Position numbers and translations under genes: made by a program
DNA from: Stenotrophomonas raiganjensis (SeqCode)
Lineage (GTDB): Bacteria > Pseudomonadota > Gammaproteobacteria > Xanthomonadales > Xanthomonadaceae
Length of the DNA stretch: 64,000 bases
Assembly: GCF_030658505.1 (NCBI RefSeq)
Contig: NZ_JAUTXR010000115.1
Location: 1 to 64,000, forward strand
Direction: 5' to 3'
Shown here: one piece after another, positions 51,806 to 60,856 of the stretch
How positions within the stretch are numbered: the first letter of the stretch is position 1
Layout: the number at the start of each line of letters is the position of its first letter
Notes under the pieces: model-generated
Told to the model about the DNA's origin: nothing
The model's input: only the letters and a program-made list of their open reading frames with translations
Databases searched by the model: none

Positions 51806-52747
51806 TCAGGCGAAGCTATCGGTGGCGCGCACCAGCGCGTCCACGTTCTCTGCCTCGAACGCCGAATGCCCCGAAGCCGGGGTGATTTCCAGCTTGGCCT
51901 TCGGCCACACCTTGGTCAGGTCCCAGGCGTTGGCCAGCGGGCAGACCACGTCGTAACGGCCGTGCACGATCACGCCCGGGATGTCGGCGATGCGGTGCGC
52001 ATCGCGCAGCAGCTGGTCTTCCACCTCGAAGAAACCACCGTTGACGAAGTAGTGGTTCTCGATGCGGGCAAACGCCAGCGCGAAGTGCGGGTCTTCGTGG
52101 CTGTTGATGAAATCATCATCAACATGCAGGAAGCTGGTCGCGCCTTCCCACACCGCCCACGCCTTGGCCGCTTCCAGGCGGGTGGTTTCGTCGTCGCTGG
52201 TCAAGCGGCGGTGGAAGGCCGAGATCAGGTCATGACGCTCCACCGACGGAATCGGCTTCAGGTAGTGCTCCCACGCATCCGGGAACAGGCGGTTGGCGCC
52301 TTCCTGGTAGAACCATTCCAGCTCCCAGCGGCGCAGCATGAAGATGCCGCGCAGGACCAGTTCGGTCACGCGCTGCGGGTGGGTTTCGGCGTAGGCCAGC
52401 GCCAGGGTCGAGCCCCAGCTGCCGCCGAACACCTGCCAGCGATCAACCTTCAGATGCTCACGCAGCTTTTCGATATCGGCGACGAGGTCCCAGGTGGTGT
52501 TGTCCACCAGGTCGGCGTGCGGGGTGGAACGGCCGGCACCACGCTGGTCGAACAGGATGATCCGGTACTTCGACGGGTCGTGGAACTGGCGCATCTTGTC
52601 GCTGCAGCCGCCGCCCGGGCCACCGTGCAGCATCACCACCGGCTTGCCGTCCGGGTTGCCGCACTGTTCGAAGTACAGCGTGTGGCGGTCGTCAACCTTC
52701 AGGGTGCCGACGTCGTAGGGGGTGATGGCGGGGTACAGCGTACGCAT
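51806..52747 (-). CDS. pip: Prolyl iminopeptidase
   Basis: The 313-residue alpha/beta hydrolase (family S33) removes N-terminal proline from peptides. It has the oxyanion segment HGGPGGGCSD, DQRGAGRSTPHA, the nucleophile elbow GGSWGS with Ser110, and VHGRYDVVCP with GHSAFE near the end, supplying the Asp and His. Length and motifs match Xanthomonas-type Pip. prmC lies 48 bases upstream on the same strand, so the two may be one operon. Confidence 0.95.
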   Translation of the reverse strand: MRTLYPAITPYDVGTLKVDDRHTLYFEQCGNPDGKPVVMLHGGPGGGCSDKMRQFHDPSKYRIILFDQRGAGRSTPHADLVDNTTWDLVADIEKLREHLKVDRWQVFGGSWGSTLALAYAETHPQRVTELVLRGIFMLRRWELEWFYQEGANRLFPDAWEHYLKPIPSVERHDLISAFHRRLTSDDETTRLEAAKAWAVWEGATSFLHVDDDFINSHEDPHFALAFARIENHYFVNGGFFEVEDQLLRDAHRIADIPGVIVHGRYDVVCPLANAWDLTKVWPKAKLEITPASGHSAFEAENVDALVRATDSFA

Positions 52748-52795
52748 GCTTGCAGCTCCAGGGTGATGCCCTGCCGGGGCAGGAGAACCTCCATT

Positions 52796-53653
52796 CTAGG
52801 CCGGTCGCCGGCCCAGGGTGATGCGGTCGCGCTGCTCCAGGTCCTGCACGGTCTGCACGTCGGCGAAACCGGCCGCGTCGAACAGCGCGCGGATCGCCTC
52901 GCCCTGGTCCCATCCGTGCTCGATCAGCAGCCATCCACCGGGCAGCAGACGCGCCGGGCCACCGTCGACGATGCGGCGGATGTCATCCAGGCCATCCCGA
53001 CCCGAAGCCAGCGCGGTGGCCGGCTCGAAGCGCAGGTCGCCCTGTTCCAGGTGCGGATCGTCGCTGGCGATGTACGGCGGATTGCTGGCAATCAGGTCGA
53101 AACGCGCGCCCTGCAGCGGCGCGTACCAGTCGTGGCCGCCCTCGGCGAAGCGGACGTTGCGCAGTTCATGACGGGCGGCATTGCGCGCGGCCACGGCCAG
53201 CGCGCCCGGGCTGGCATCGGTGGCCAGCACCTGCGCCTGCGGCCGCTCGCTGGCCAGCGCCAGCGCGATCGCGCCGCTGCCGGTCCCCAGGTCGGCCAAC
53301 TGCAGCGCGTGGTCCGGCGGCAGGCGCTCCAGCGCCAATTCGACCAGCAGTTCGGTTTCCGGGCGCGGAATCAGCGTGGCCGGGTCGACCTCCAGGTCCA
53401 GCGTCCAGAAGCCGCGGCGTCCGGTGAGGTAGGCCACCGGCTCGCCGGCCACGCGCCGGGCCAGCAATGTTTCAAAGGCAGCCTGGTCGGCGGCGGCCAG
53501 CGGATCGGTAGCGTGCGCGAACAGCCAGCTGCGCGGGCGCTCCAGCACGTGCAGGAGCAGCAGTTCGACTTCGTGGCGGGCGTCGACACCGCCCAAGCGG
53601 GCACTGGCGTCGGCTACGACCTGACGCAGGGTGGGTTCGGGTTGGAAAGACAT
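52796..53653 (-). CDS. prmC: Release factor glutamine methyltransferase
   Basis: The 285-residue enzyme methylates the Gln of the GGQ loop in release factors such as the RF1 encoded at 26227. It has the SAM motif [16 protein letters not shown], the catalytic NPPY in [10 protein letters not shown], and [20 protein letters not shown] before the SAM site. In many bacteria it is next to prfA; here it lies 26 kb away beside pip. Confidence 0.95.
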   Translation of the reverse strand: MSFQPEPTLRQVVADASARLGGVDARHEVELLLLHVLERPRSWLFAHATDPLAAADQAAFETLLARRVAGEPVAYLTGRRGFWTLDLEVDPATLIPRPETELLVELALERLPPDHALQLADLGTGSGAIALALASERPQAQVLATDASPGALAVAARNAARHELRNVRFAEGGHDWYAPLQGARFDLIASNPPYIASDDPHLEQGDLRFEPATALASGRDGLDDIRRIVDGGPARLLPGGWLLIEHGWDQGEAIRALFDAAGFADVQTVQDLEQRDRITLGRRPA

Positions 53654-53662
53654 GCCTCAATT

Positions 53663-53750
53663 GTAGAGCCGAGCCGATGCTCGGCTGCTGCTGGAACAGC
53701 CGAGCATCGGCTCGGCTACAGATCCACTGTCGAGCATGGCTCGACGCTAC
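53663..53750. repeat. Three SMAG hairpins upstream of prmC
   Basis: GTAGAGCCGAGCCGATGCTCGGCT (53663-53688) faces an inverted copy (53697-53719), then a second inverted type GTCGAGCATGGCTCGACGCTAC is at 53729-53750 (22 bases by arms of 8). They fill the first third of the 353-base gap between the divergent prmC and ahpC genes. The remainder holds the ahpC promoter region and nothing else recognised. Confidence 0.85.
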
Positions 53751-53894
53751 AAAAAGCTGGAATCCGTTCAGGTTTCGCCAGAGGGTATAAGGAGGGGCTA
53801 TCAGCCCTCTTCACACGTCCCGGGCGATTTTCCTTGTCACACAAGCAGTTGCAGGATGGGAGCGGCAGGGTTCAGTGCCTGCTCATGGCTCTTT

Positions 53895-53961
53895 GATAGA
53901 CTCTACCTATCAAATAGATGCAATCAATGGATTGTTCTTATCGCGAGCGAATGGGTAACCT
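53895..53961 (+). promoter_or_regulatory. OxyR site and promoter of ahpC
   Basis: GATAGACTCTACCTATC (53895-53911) matches the OxyR half-site ATAG-N7-CTAT exactly. A second, degenerate half-site (ATGC-N7-GGAT) follows at the expected 7-base distance. It is followed by TTGTTC (53932-53937), an 18-base spacer and TAACCT (53956-53961). The activator site abuts the -35, as in known OxyR promoters. The oxyR gene lies 2.5 kb downstream. Confidence 0.7.
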
Positions 53962-54006
53962 AGCTCCTGTCGATTCACCCACTCCCCTTCACCAAGAGGA
54001 AAAATG

Positions 54007-54570
54007 ATGTCCCTCATCAATACCCAGATCCAGCCGTTCGAAGCCAACGCCTACCACAACGGCGAGTTCATCAAGGTTTCCGACGCCAGCCTGAAGGGCC
54101 AGTGGTCCGTCCTGATCTTCATGCCGGCCGCCTTCACCTTCAACTGCCCGACCGAGATCGAAGACGCAGCTGACCATTACGCCGAGTTCAAGAAGGCGGG
54201 CGCCGAGGTCTACATCGTCACCACCGACACCCACTTCTCGCACAAGGTGTGGCACGAGACCTCGCCGGCCGTCGGCAAGGCCCAGTTCCCGCTGGTCGGC
54301 GACCCGACCCACCAGCTGACCAACGCCTTCGGCGTGCACATTCCGGAAGAAGGCCTGGCCCTGCGCGGCACCTTCATCATCAACCCGGAAGGCGTGATCA
54401 AGACCCTGGAGATCCACTCCAACGAGATCGCCCGTGACGTGTCCGAGACCCTGCGCAAGCTGAAGGCTGCCCAGTTCACCGCCGCCAACCCGAACCAGGT
54501 CTGCCCGGCCAAGTGGAAGGAAGGCGAGAAGACCCTGACCCCGTCGCTGGACCTGGTCGGCAAGATCTAA
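54007..54570 (+). CDS. ahpC: Alkyl hydroperoxide reductase subunit C (2-Cys peroxiredoxin)
   Basis: The 187-residue peroxiredoxin reduces peroxides and peroxynitrite. The peroxidatic Cys47 lies in FMPAAFTFNCPTE and the resolving Cys166 in QVCPAKW, the same positions as in E. coli AhpC. DTHFSHKVWHETS is also standard. GAGG lies upstream of tandem ATGs (54004 and 54007); 54007 gives the usual MSLIN start. AhpF, encoded downstream across a long inverted repeat, should recycle it. Confidence 0.97.
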   Translation: MSLINTQIQPFEANAYHNGEFIKVSDASLKGQWSVLIFMPAAFTFNCPTEIEDAADHYAEFKKAGAEVYIVTTDTHFSHKVWHETSPAVGKAQFPLVGDPTHQLTNAFGVHIPEEGLALRGTFIINPEGVIKTLEIHSNEIARDVSETLRKLKAAQFTAANPNQVCPAKWKEGEKTLTPSLDLVGKI

Positions 54571-54641
54571 AGCAGTACCGGCCTGCCGTGGCCCCACGCC
54601 ACGACGCGCCCTTCATCCCCGTGCCGGCCCCCCCGCCGGCG

Positions 54642-54724
54642 TGGGGGTGAACCCAAGACAGCCAACGCGCGCCAGCCTTGGCCAGCCAGCCCCTTCCACG
54701 GTCGCTGTCTTGGGTTCACCCCTA
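54642..54724. repeat. Long inverted repeat between ahpC and ahpF
   Basis: GGGGTGAACCCAAGACAGC (54644-54662) pairs perfectly with 54704-54722, a 19-bp stem with a 41-base loop. There is no T-run after it. It could cap or process the ahpC mRNA and so reduce ahpF expression relative to ahpC; it could also be a small mobile hairpin. Confidence 0.8.
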
Positions 54725-54795
54725 CCCCCTGCTGGTCCGCTACCTTCTACAGCGGTGCCACGCCCCCTGTTTGCCTGAAGCCAGGAGATGACCCG

Positions 54796-56388
54796 ATGTT
54801 GGACGCCAACCTGCAGTCGCAGCTGAAGACCTATCTGGAGCGCGTGACCCGCCCGATCCAGATCACCGCGCACGCCGACGATGGCGCCAAGTCTCAGGAA
54901 ATGCTGGACCTGCTGCAGACCCTGGAAAGCCTGTCGGACAAGATCTCGCTGCAGGTCCTGCGCGACGGCCAGGGCCGCGTGCCCTCGTTCGACCTGGGCA
55001 CGCCGGGCCAGGACATCCACCTGACCTTCGCCGGCCTGCCGATGGGCCACGAGTTCACCTCGCTGGTGCTGGCGCTGCTGCAGGTGGGCGGTCATCCGTC
55101 CAAGGCCACCGCCGAGCTGATCGAGCAGGTGCAGAACCTGGAAGGCGACTACAGGTTTGAAACCTACTTCTCGCTGTCCTGCCAGAACTGCCCGGACGTG
55201 GTGCAGGCGCTGAACCTGGCCGCAGTGCTCAACCCGCGCATCCAGCACGTGGCCATCGACGGTGCCCTGTTCCAGGACGAAGTCGAGAAGCGCGAGATCA
55301 TGTCGGTGCCGACCGTGTACCTCAACGGTGAAGTGTTCGACCAGGGCCGCATGACCCTCGAACAGATCGTGGCCAAGCTGGATACCAACGCCAGCAAGCG
55401 CGACGCCGAGAAGATCGCCGCCAAGGACGCCTTCGACGTGCTGGTGGTCGGCGGTGGCCCGGCCGGTGCTGCAGCGGCGATCTATGCCGCACGCAAGGGC
55501 ATCCGTACCGGCATCGCTGCCGAGCGTTTCGGTGGCCAGGTGCTGGACACCATGGCGATCGAGAACTTCATCTCGGTGAAGGAGACTGAAGGCCCGAAGC
55601 TGGCCACGGCGCTGGAGCAGCACGTGCGCGAGTACGATGTGGACATCATGAACCTGCAACGCGCCAGTGCGCTGGTGCCGGCCGGCGAAGATGGCCTGGT
55701 GCAGGTGCAGCTGGAGAACGGCGCCGTGCTGAAGTCGCGTTCGGTGATCCTGTCCACCGGCGCTCGCTGGCGGCAGATGAACGTGCCGGGCGAGGACCAG
55801 TATCGCAACAAGGGCGTGGCCTACTGCCCGCACTGCGATGGCCCGCTGTTCAAGGGCAAGCGCGTGGCGGTGATCGGCGGCGGCAACTCCGGCGTGGAAG
55901 CGGCCATCGACCTGGCGGGCATCGTGTCGCATGTGACCCTGCTGGAATTCGATTCCAGCCTGCGTGCCGATGAAGTGCTGCAGAAGAAGCTGCGCAGCCT
56001 GGGCAATGTCACCGTGCTGACCAGCGCGCAGACCACCGAGGTGCTGGGCGACGGCAGCCGCGTCACCGGCCTGGTCTACAAGGACCGCGTCGGCGGCGAC
56101 GCCCACCGCGTCGAGCTGGAAGGCATCTTCGTGCAGATCGGCCTGCTGCCGAACACCGAATGGCTGAAGGACACCGTGGCGCTGTCGCCGCGTGGCGAGA
56201 TCGTCATCGACGACCGCGGCCAGACCAACCTGCCGGGTGTGTTCGCCGCTGGCGATTGCACGACGGTGCCCTACAAGCAGATCATCATCGCCATGGGCGC
56301 CGGTTCGACCGCCGCACTGAGCGCGTTCGACCACCTGATCCGCTCGTCGGTGAGCAACAGCAGCGGTGCCGTTGCTGAAGCGGCCTGA
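54796..56388 (+). CDS. ahpF: Alkyl hydroperoxide reductase subunit F
   Basis: The 530-residue flavoprotein passes electrons from NAD(P)H to AhpC. The N-terminal tandem thioredoxin-like domain holds the CQNC pair ([12 protein letters not shown]). The thioredoxin reductase-like part has the FAD fold [19 protein letters not shown], the redox pair in [13 protein letters not shown], the NADH fold [19 protein letters not shown] and the C-terminal [21 protein letters not shown] precedes the ATG. It lies between ahpC and oxyR, the order also known from Xanthomonas. Confidence 0.97.
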   Translation: MLDANLQSQLKTYLERVTRPIQITAHADDGAKSQEMLDLLQTLESLSDKISLQVLRDGQGRVPSFDLGTPGQDIHLTFAGLPMGHEFTSLVLALLQVGGHPSKATAELIEQVQNLEGDYRFETYFSLSCQNCPDVVQALNLAAVLNPRIQHVAIDGALFQDEVEKREIMSVPTVYLNGEVFDQGRMTLEQIVAKLDTNASKRDAEKIAAKDAFDVLVVGGGPAGAAAAIYAARKGIRTGIAAERFGGQVLDTMAIENFISVKETEGPKLATALEQHVREYDVDIMNLQRASALVPAGEDGLVQVQLENGAVLKSRSVILSTGARWRQMNVPGEDQYRNKGVAYCPHCDGPLFKGKRVAVIGGGNSGVEAAIDLAGIVSHVTLLEFDSSLRADEVLQKKLRSLGNVTVLTSAQTTEVLGDGSRVTGLVYKDRVGGDAHRVELEGIFVQIGLLPNTEWLKDTVALSPRGEIVIDDRGQTNLPGVFAAGDCTTVPYKQIIIAMGAGSTAALSAFDHLIRSSVSNSSGAVAEAA

Positions 56389-56473
56389 TCCACCGTTCCC
56401 AGATCACCGGGAACATTGTCTGCCTGTCGGGTAACCACGCCGTCAGCCGGTCCGTTATCCCTGGGGTGTAAGG

Positions 56474-57436
56474 ATGAACCTACGTGATCTGAAGTACCTG
56501 GTAGCCCTGGCCGACCACAAGCATTTCGGCCGGGCTGCCGCCTCCTGCTTCGTCAGCCAGCCCACGCTGTCCACGCAGATCCGCAAGCTGGAAGAAGAGC
56601 TGGGCCTGCCGCTGGTGGAACGCGCACCGCGCAAGGTGATGCTGACCCCGGCCGGCCAGGAAGCGGCGGCGCGGGCGCGGGTGATCGTGTCCGAAGTGGA
56701 GCAGCTGAAGGAAGCGGCGCGACGCAGCCGCGATCCGGAAGCCGGCACGGTGCGCCTGGGGATCTTCCCGACCCTGGGCCCCTACCTGTTGCCGCATGTG
56801 ATCCCGCGCATCCGCGAGCGCTTCCCGGAGCTGGAACTGCTGCTGGTCGAAGAAAAGAGCGACGTGCTGCTGGACCGCCTGCGCGAAGGCAAGCTCGACG
56901 CGGCACTGCTGGCCCTGCCGGTGATCGACGACCAGCTGCACGCCGAATTCCTGTTCGAGGAACCGTTCCTGCTGGCCGTGTCCGGGCGCCACCCGCTGGC
57001 CCGCCGCGAGCATCTGGACGTGCAGGAACTGGCCACGCAGAAGCTGCTGCTGCTGGAAGACGGGCACTGCCTGCGCGACCAGGCGCTGGAAGTGTGCCGC
57101 CTGTTCGGCGCCAACGAGAAGTCCGAGTTCCGCGCCACCAGCCTGGAGACGCTGCGGCAGATGGTCGCCGCCGACGTCGGCATCACCCTGCTGCCAAGCC
57201 TGTCGGTGCAGCCGCCAGTGCCGCGCTCGAACAACATCCGCCTGCTCGATTTCACCGGCGAGGGCCGTCCCAGCCGCCGCATCGCCATGATCTGGCGCCG
57301 CAGCTCGGCCATGAACGACTTCCTGATGGAGCTGGCCGACCAGTTCAAGCGCTTGCCGCAGGCGTTGTTCACCCTTGAGGCGCTGGATGCCGCCAGCGAT
57401 GCGCCGGCCCTGCCCGGCCCCGCGCTGAACGGCTGA
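56474..57436 (+). CDS. oxyR: Hydrogen peroxide sensor/regulator OxyR
   Basis: The 320-residue LysR-type regulator has the helix-turn-helix start MNLRDLKYLVALADHKHFGR and QPTLSTQIRKLEEELG. Its redox cysteines are Cys199 and Cys208 in GHCLRDQALEVC, the same numbering as in E. coli OxyR. Oxidation of this pair turns it into an activator. It lies 85 bases behind ahpF, and a fitting binding site lies before ahpC. Confidence 0.96.
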   Translation: MNLRDLKYLVALADHKHFGRAAASCFVSQPTLSTQIRKLEEELGLPLVERAPRKVMLTPAGQEAAARARVIVSEVEQLKEAARRSRDPEAGTVRLGIFPTLGPYLLPHVIPRIRERFPELELLLVEEKSDVLLDRLREGKLDAALLALPVIDDQLHAEFLFEEPFLLAVSGRHPLARREHLDVQELATQKLLLLEDGHCLRDQALEVCRLFGANEKSEFRATSLETLRQMVAADVGITLLPSLSVQPPVPRSNNIRLLDFTGEGRPSRRIAMIWRRSSAMNDFLMELADQFKRLPQALFTLEALDAASDAPALPGPALNG

Positions 57437-57505
57437 GCCCCCGCAGTACCGGCCTGGAATCGGTGGGAGTCGATTCCGGCCGCATTTGTCCCCACAATAC
57501 AGACA

Positions 57506-57531
57506 GGCGGCGCCAGCAGGTGCCGCCTTTT
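57506..57531 (+). terminator. Rho-independent terminator of oxyR
   Basis: GGCGGCGCC-AGCA-GGTGCCGCC forms a 9-bp stem (one G-T) followed by TTTT. It lies 70 bases after oxyR and 29 bases before rnk. Confidence 0.85.
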
Positions 57532-57559
57532 GCATGGCTTTCAACCAAGGAGCTTCACC

Positions 57560-57964
57560 ATGAGTACCGCCAGCGGCCTGCCGCCGTCGATCACCGTTTC
57601 TACCTTCGACATGGACCGCCTGGACGCCATGCTCGAATCCCCTGCGCTGAGCCAGACGCCTGCCGCGCTCGCGCTTGCTGAAGAACTCAACCGGGCCACC
57701 GTGCTGGCACCGGACCAGATTCCCGAAGGCATCGTCATGATGCATTCGCGCGTGGAGTGCGAAGATGAAGTGTCGGGCGAGAAGCACGTCCTGACCCTGG
57801 TCTTCCCCCGCGAAGCCAACGTCGACGAAGGCAAGGTTTCCGTGCTGGCCCCGGTCGGCAGTGCCCTGCTGGGCCTGGCCATCGGCCAGAGCATCGACTG
57901 GAACGCGCCCGGCGGCCGCAAGCTGCGCCTGCGCGTGACCGCGGTCCACAACGACCGCCCCTGA
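57560..57964 (+). CDS. rnk: Rnk-type nucleoside diphosphate kinase regulator (GreA/B C-terminal fold)
   Basis: The 134-residue protein has a short helical N-terminal part ([15 protein letters not shown]) and the FKBP-like GreA/GreB C-terminal domain: [25 protein letters not shown] (positions about 63-87), [21 protein letters not shown]. Rnk binds RNA polymerase near the secondary channel without the GreA coiled coil. AAGGAG precedes the ATG. It stands between oxyR and tal. Confidence 0.88.
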   Translation: MSTASGLPPSITVSTFDMDRLDAMLESPALSQTPAALALAEELNRATVLAPDQIPEGIVMMHSRVECEDEVSGEKHVLTLVFPREANVDEGKVSVLAPVGSALLGLAIGQSIDWNAPGGRKLRLRVTAVHNDRP

Positions 57965-58014
57965 TTACCGCTGCGCACCGCGCGCGATTCGATTTCCCTG
58001 CACCAGGAGCCGTA

Positions 58015-58971
58015 ATGAGTACCCCGTCCAAACTGTCCCAGCTGCGCGAACTGTCCGTGGTCGTTGCCGATACCGGTGACTACGACGCCATCAAGCGCCT
58101 GCAGCCGGTGGACTGCACCACCAACCCGACCCTGGTGAAGAAGGCGCTGGACCTGCCGGTCTACGCAGAGCTGATCGAACGCGAGCTGACCTGGGGCCGG
58201 CAGCAGGCGGGCGACCGCGAAGCCGTGGTGCACGCCGTGGCCGACCGCCTGACCATCGGCGTCGGCGCGCTGCTGAGCACGCTGGTGCCGGGCCGCGTGT
58301 CCACCGAAGTGGATGCCGACCAGGCCCACGATACCGCCGCCACCGTGGCCAAGGCCCGCCAGTTCATCCAGATGTACGCCGATGCTGGCGTGCCGCGCGA
58401 GAAGATCCTGATCAAGATCGCCGCGACCTGGGAAGGCGTGGAAGCTGCGCGCATCCTGCAGGCCGAAGGCATCGACTGCAACCTGACCCTGATCTTCAAC
58501 CCGACCCAGGCGCTGGCCTGCAGCGAAGCCGGCGCGTTCCTCATCTCGCCGTTCGTCGGCCGTATCCTCGATTGGTACGTGGCCAACGGCCAGACCCCGG
58601 CCACCATCGACGAAGACCCGGGCGTGAAGTTCGTGCGTGGCGTGTATGCCGAATTCAAGCGCCGCGGTTCGCCGACGGTGGTGATGGGTGCCTCGTTCCG
58701 TTCGACCGCGCAGATCGAAGCGCTGGCCGGCTGCGACCGCCTGACGATTTCGCCGGACCTGCTGGAGAAGCTGGACGCCGACCACGGCGAGTTGCCGCGC
58801 AAGCTGGTGGCCGGTGCCGCCGATGGCACGGCGGTGACCCCGATCGACGCGGCGAAGTTCGCCGCCGACCTGGCGGCCGATCCGATGGCCACCGAGAAGC
58901 TGGCGACCGGTATCGATGCGTTTGCCAAGGATCTGGAAGCACTGCGCGCGCGCATTCGTTCGGAACTGTGA
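58015..58971 (+). CDS. tal: Transaldolase
   Basis: The 318-residue pentose phosphate enzyme transfers dihydroxyacetone units. [12 protein letters not shown] and the Schiff-base Lys in [15 protein letters not shown] are the two signature regions. [25 protein letters not shown] sequence and [11 protein letters not shown] complete the active site. AGGAG precedes the ATG. It lies 50 bases behind rnk and converges with msrA across a repeat-filled gap. Confidence 0.97.
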   Translation: MSTPSKLSQLRELSVVVADTGDYDAIKRLQPVDCTTNPTLVKKALDLPVYAELIERELTWGRQQAGDREAVVHAVADRLTIGVGALLSTLVPGRVSTEVDADQAHDTAATVAKARQFIQMYADAGVPREKILIKIAATWEGVEAARILQAEGIDCNLTLIFNPTQALACSEAGAFLISPFVGRILDWYVANGQTPATIDEDPGVKFVRGVYAEFKRRGSPTVVMGASFRSTAQIEALAGCDRLTISPDLLEKLDADHGELPRKLVAGAADGTAVTPIDAAKFAADLAADPMATEKLATGIDAFAKDLEALRARIRSEL

Positions 58972-59029
58972 TTCCGGCCAACGGCTGAGCCCCTCGTGGC
59001 GGGGGGCTGGGTCGCGAACTGCGTGGAGC

Positions 59030-59175
59030 AAAAGCCGCGCTGGGTCGGGCGGGTTGGGTTCGCGGGGGACGCCGTGAACCCATCCATGAAGTGACCCCCG
59101 GGGCTTGGCCGCGGCATCCATGCCGCGGACACCCCCGCGAACCCAACCCACCCGCCCTCTGACAGTTTTCTGTGG
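59030..59175 (-). repeat. Structured element, copy 3 (minus orientation)
   Basis: The outer arms 59043-59068 and 59132-59157 pair with an unbroken 18-bp core (59051-59068 with 59132-59149) and two mismatches beyond it. The inner palindrome is CCGCGGCAT-CC-ATGCCGCGG (59109-59128). On the minus strand the flank reads CTGTCAGAGG, and the internal box begins CCAAGCC and ends ACGGCGT. The arm sequence is unlike the other copies. Confidence 0.8.
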
Positions 59176-59354
59176 CCGCCCGCCACGGAAGAAAGAAAGA
59201 AGAGCAACAGCGGGTCGCGCGCTTCGCTTGCTCGCAGCCGAGCATGGCTATGCCGGTCGTCCTGACCGGCACCCTCCGGGCCGTCGCGCAAGCGACGTTG
59301 GCAGCGGCTCCTGCCGCTGCCTTCGGCTCTACAGAAAGCACTGCAGAACCAAAC

Positions 59355-59387
59355 AAAAAGGACGCGGCGAACGCCGCGTCCTTTTTG
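59355..59387. terminator. Bidirectional terminator between tal and msrA
   Basis: AAAAAGGACGCGGC-GAAC-GCCGCGTCCTTTTT is a 14-bp perfect stem with A- and T-runs on both sides, so it could act in both directions. It lies between structured element copies 3 and 4. The stretch 59176-59354 holds SMAG-like hairpin fragments (one ends GGCTCTAC at 59332) and no gene. Confidence 0.88.
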
Positions 59388-59439
59388 TTTTTCTTCAGTT
59401 CGTCAGTAACCAATGCTCTCGCCCACCGTCACCGGGAAA

Positions 59440-59640
59440 CTGTCGGAGGTGGGACGGGTGCAGATGGCGGGACCGTCCACGGCATGGATGCCGTGGCCGA
59501 GCCCCCAAGGACGGGTTTACGGCGTGTCCCGCCATCTGCACCCGTCCCGCCAAACTCACAGCAAACCAGAGCCGCTTGGCTTTGGCTTTGGCTTTGGCTT
59601 TGGCTTTGGCTTTGGCTTTGGCTTTGGCCTTGGCCTTGGC
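59440..59640 (+). repeat. Structured element, copy 4, with hexanucleotide run
   Basis: CTGTCGGAGG leads to outer arm 59448-59473, which pairs with 59526-59551 over 26 bases with one T-G wobble at the same place as in copy 2. The inner palindrome is CCACGGCAT-GG-ATGCCGTGG (59477-59496), followed by a box ending TTTACGGCGT. At 59575-59640 it runs into 11 hexamers, (C/T)TTGGC, eight of them identical TTTGGC. Confidence 0.83.
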
Positions 59641-59683
59641 TTTCAGCCGTTGACGTTGCCCGCCGCAGGCGGACCACCGCGCG

Positions 59684-60370
59684 TCAGCGCGGCGCCTCCA
59701 CATCCAACCCGATCGGGCAGCTCACGCCGGTGCCGCCAATACCGCAGTAGCCGTTCGGGTTCTTCGCCAGGTACTGCTGGTGGTAGTCCTCGGCGTAGTA
59801 GTACGCCGGTGCCGGGTAGACGATCTCAGTGGTGATCGGGCCGTAGCCGGCTGCGGCCAGCTGCGCCTGGTAGGCCTCGCGGCTGGCCAGCGCGGCCTTG
59901 TACTGGGCCTCGTCGGTGGCATGGATCGCCGAACGGTACTGGGTGCCGGTGTCGTTGCCCTGGCGCATGCCCTGGGTCGGGTCGTGGCTTTCCCAGAACA
60001 ACTGCAGCAGCCGTTCCAGGCTCACCACCGCCGGGTCAAACACGACCTGCACCACTTCGGTGTGGCCGGTCAGGCCCGAGCAGACCTCTTCATAGGTCGG
60101 GTTCGGCGTAATGCCACCGGCATAACCGACCGAGGTGCTGTACACGCCCGGCTCGGTCCAGAACTTGCGCTCTGCGCCCCAGAAACAGCCCAGCGCAAAG
60201 CGGATCTGCTGCAGGCCGGCGAAACGGTCCTTCAGCGGATGGCTGTTCACGAAGTGCTGGTTGCTATGCAGCGGCAGCGGCTGGTCACGCCCCGGCAGCG
60301 CCTCTTCCGGACGCGGCAGGCGCTGCTTGAAGGCGCCGATGCCGAGGATGCCCTGGCCAATTCCCAACAT
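59684..60370 (-). CDS. msrA: Peptide methionine sulfoxide reductase MsrA
   Basis: The 228-residue enzyme reduces methionine-S-sulfoxide in proteins. It has the catalytic [41 protein letters not shown] and AEDYHQQYL; two Cys near the C-terminus ([12 protein letters not shown]) probably resolve the sulfenic acid. The length with an N-terminal extension of about 55 residues matches E. coli MsrA. The DUF2007 gene is 9 bases upstream on the same strand. Confidence 0.96.
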   Translation of the reverse strand: MLGIGQGILGIGAFKQRLPRPEEALPGRDQPLPLHSNQHFVNSHPLKDRFAGLQQIRFALGCFWGAERKFWTEPGVYSTSVGYAGGITPNPTYEEVCSGLTGHTEVVQVVFDPAVVSLERLLQLFWESHDPTQGMRQGNDTGTQYRSAIHATDEAQYKAALASREAYQAQLAAAGYGPITTEIVYPAPAYYYAEDYHQQYLAKNPNGYCGIGGTGVSCPIGLDVEAPR

Positions 60371-60379
60371 GATGCGCTC

Positions 60380-60643
60380 CTACGCCGGAAGGCCGGCAAT
60401 GTCGTCTGCATCGGAAATGGGGTCGGACGGGGCTTGGCCCAAGTCCAGCGCCGCCACGATGTCCTCGGCCTGCAGGCGTGCCGCATCGGGGATTCCCACC
60501 CGCAGCACGCCAAACAGCGGCAGCTCCCCCATCCCGCCCAGCAGCTGCTCACCGAACACGAAGGCGGGAATACCGGCATCTTCCAGCGCGTGCTTGACCA
60601 GATGGGCGTCGAACAGGTTGTCGGCCTTGTACACGATGTGCAT
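60380..60643 (-). CDS. DUF2007 putative signal-transducing protein
   Basis: The 87-residue protein has MHIVYKADNLFDAHLVKHAL and LEDAGIPAFVFGEQLLGGMGELP, matching the DUF2007 fold (GlnB-like in shape). GVLRVGIPDAARLQAEDI follows. It is likely a small regulatory protein of unknown ligand. It is in an operon with msrA. The open frame extends far upstream through glnS on the other strand and is not coding there. Confidence 0.85.
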   Translation of the reverse strand: MHIVYKADNLFDAHLVKHALEDAGIPAFVFGEQLLGGMGELPLFGVLRVGIPDAARLQAEDIVAALDLGQAPSDPISDADDIAGLPA

Positions 60644-60721
60644 GCGGCGGCTCCTCGGGACAGGGGTCCAGCATACGCCCGGGCGCTGAATGCCGCCGGT
60701 GACGGCGGATGGCCGTTCCGC

Positions 60722-60782
60722 CTGCCAGCGGCCGGCGCTACCTGAAGATGGGCTGGTAGTGCCGGCCGCTGGCCGGCATGCC
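60722..60782. repeat. Inverted SMAG pair upstream of glnS
   Basis: An inverted unit ending GGCCGGCGCTAC (60722-60741) is followed by GTAGTGCCGGCC-GCTGGCCGGCA (60756-60782). They lie between the divergent DUF2007 and glnS genes, within about 75 bases of the glnS start. Confidence 0.85.
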
Positions 60783-60856
60783 CACACCCCCACCGGGCAG
60801 CCCTGCCCCGTACGCGCTAGACTGTTGGTCTTTCTGCCCTTTTTCGCCCCAGACTC

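Noticed and set aside
59395..59703. Lys-Ala repeat protein on the minus strand (histone-like tail)
   Set aside because: The repeat comes from the GCCAAA hexamer run of the structured element. There is no ribosome site, and the frame crosses the element hairpins and the msrA end.
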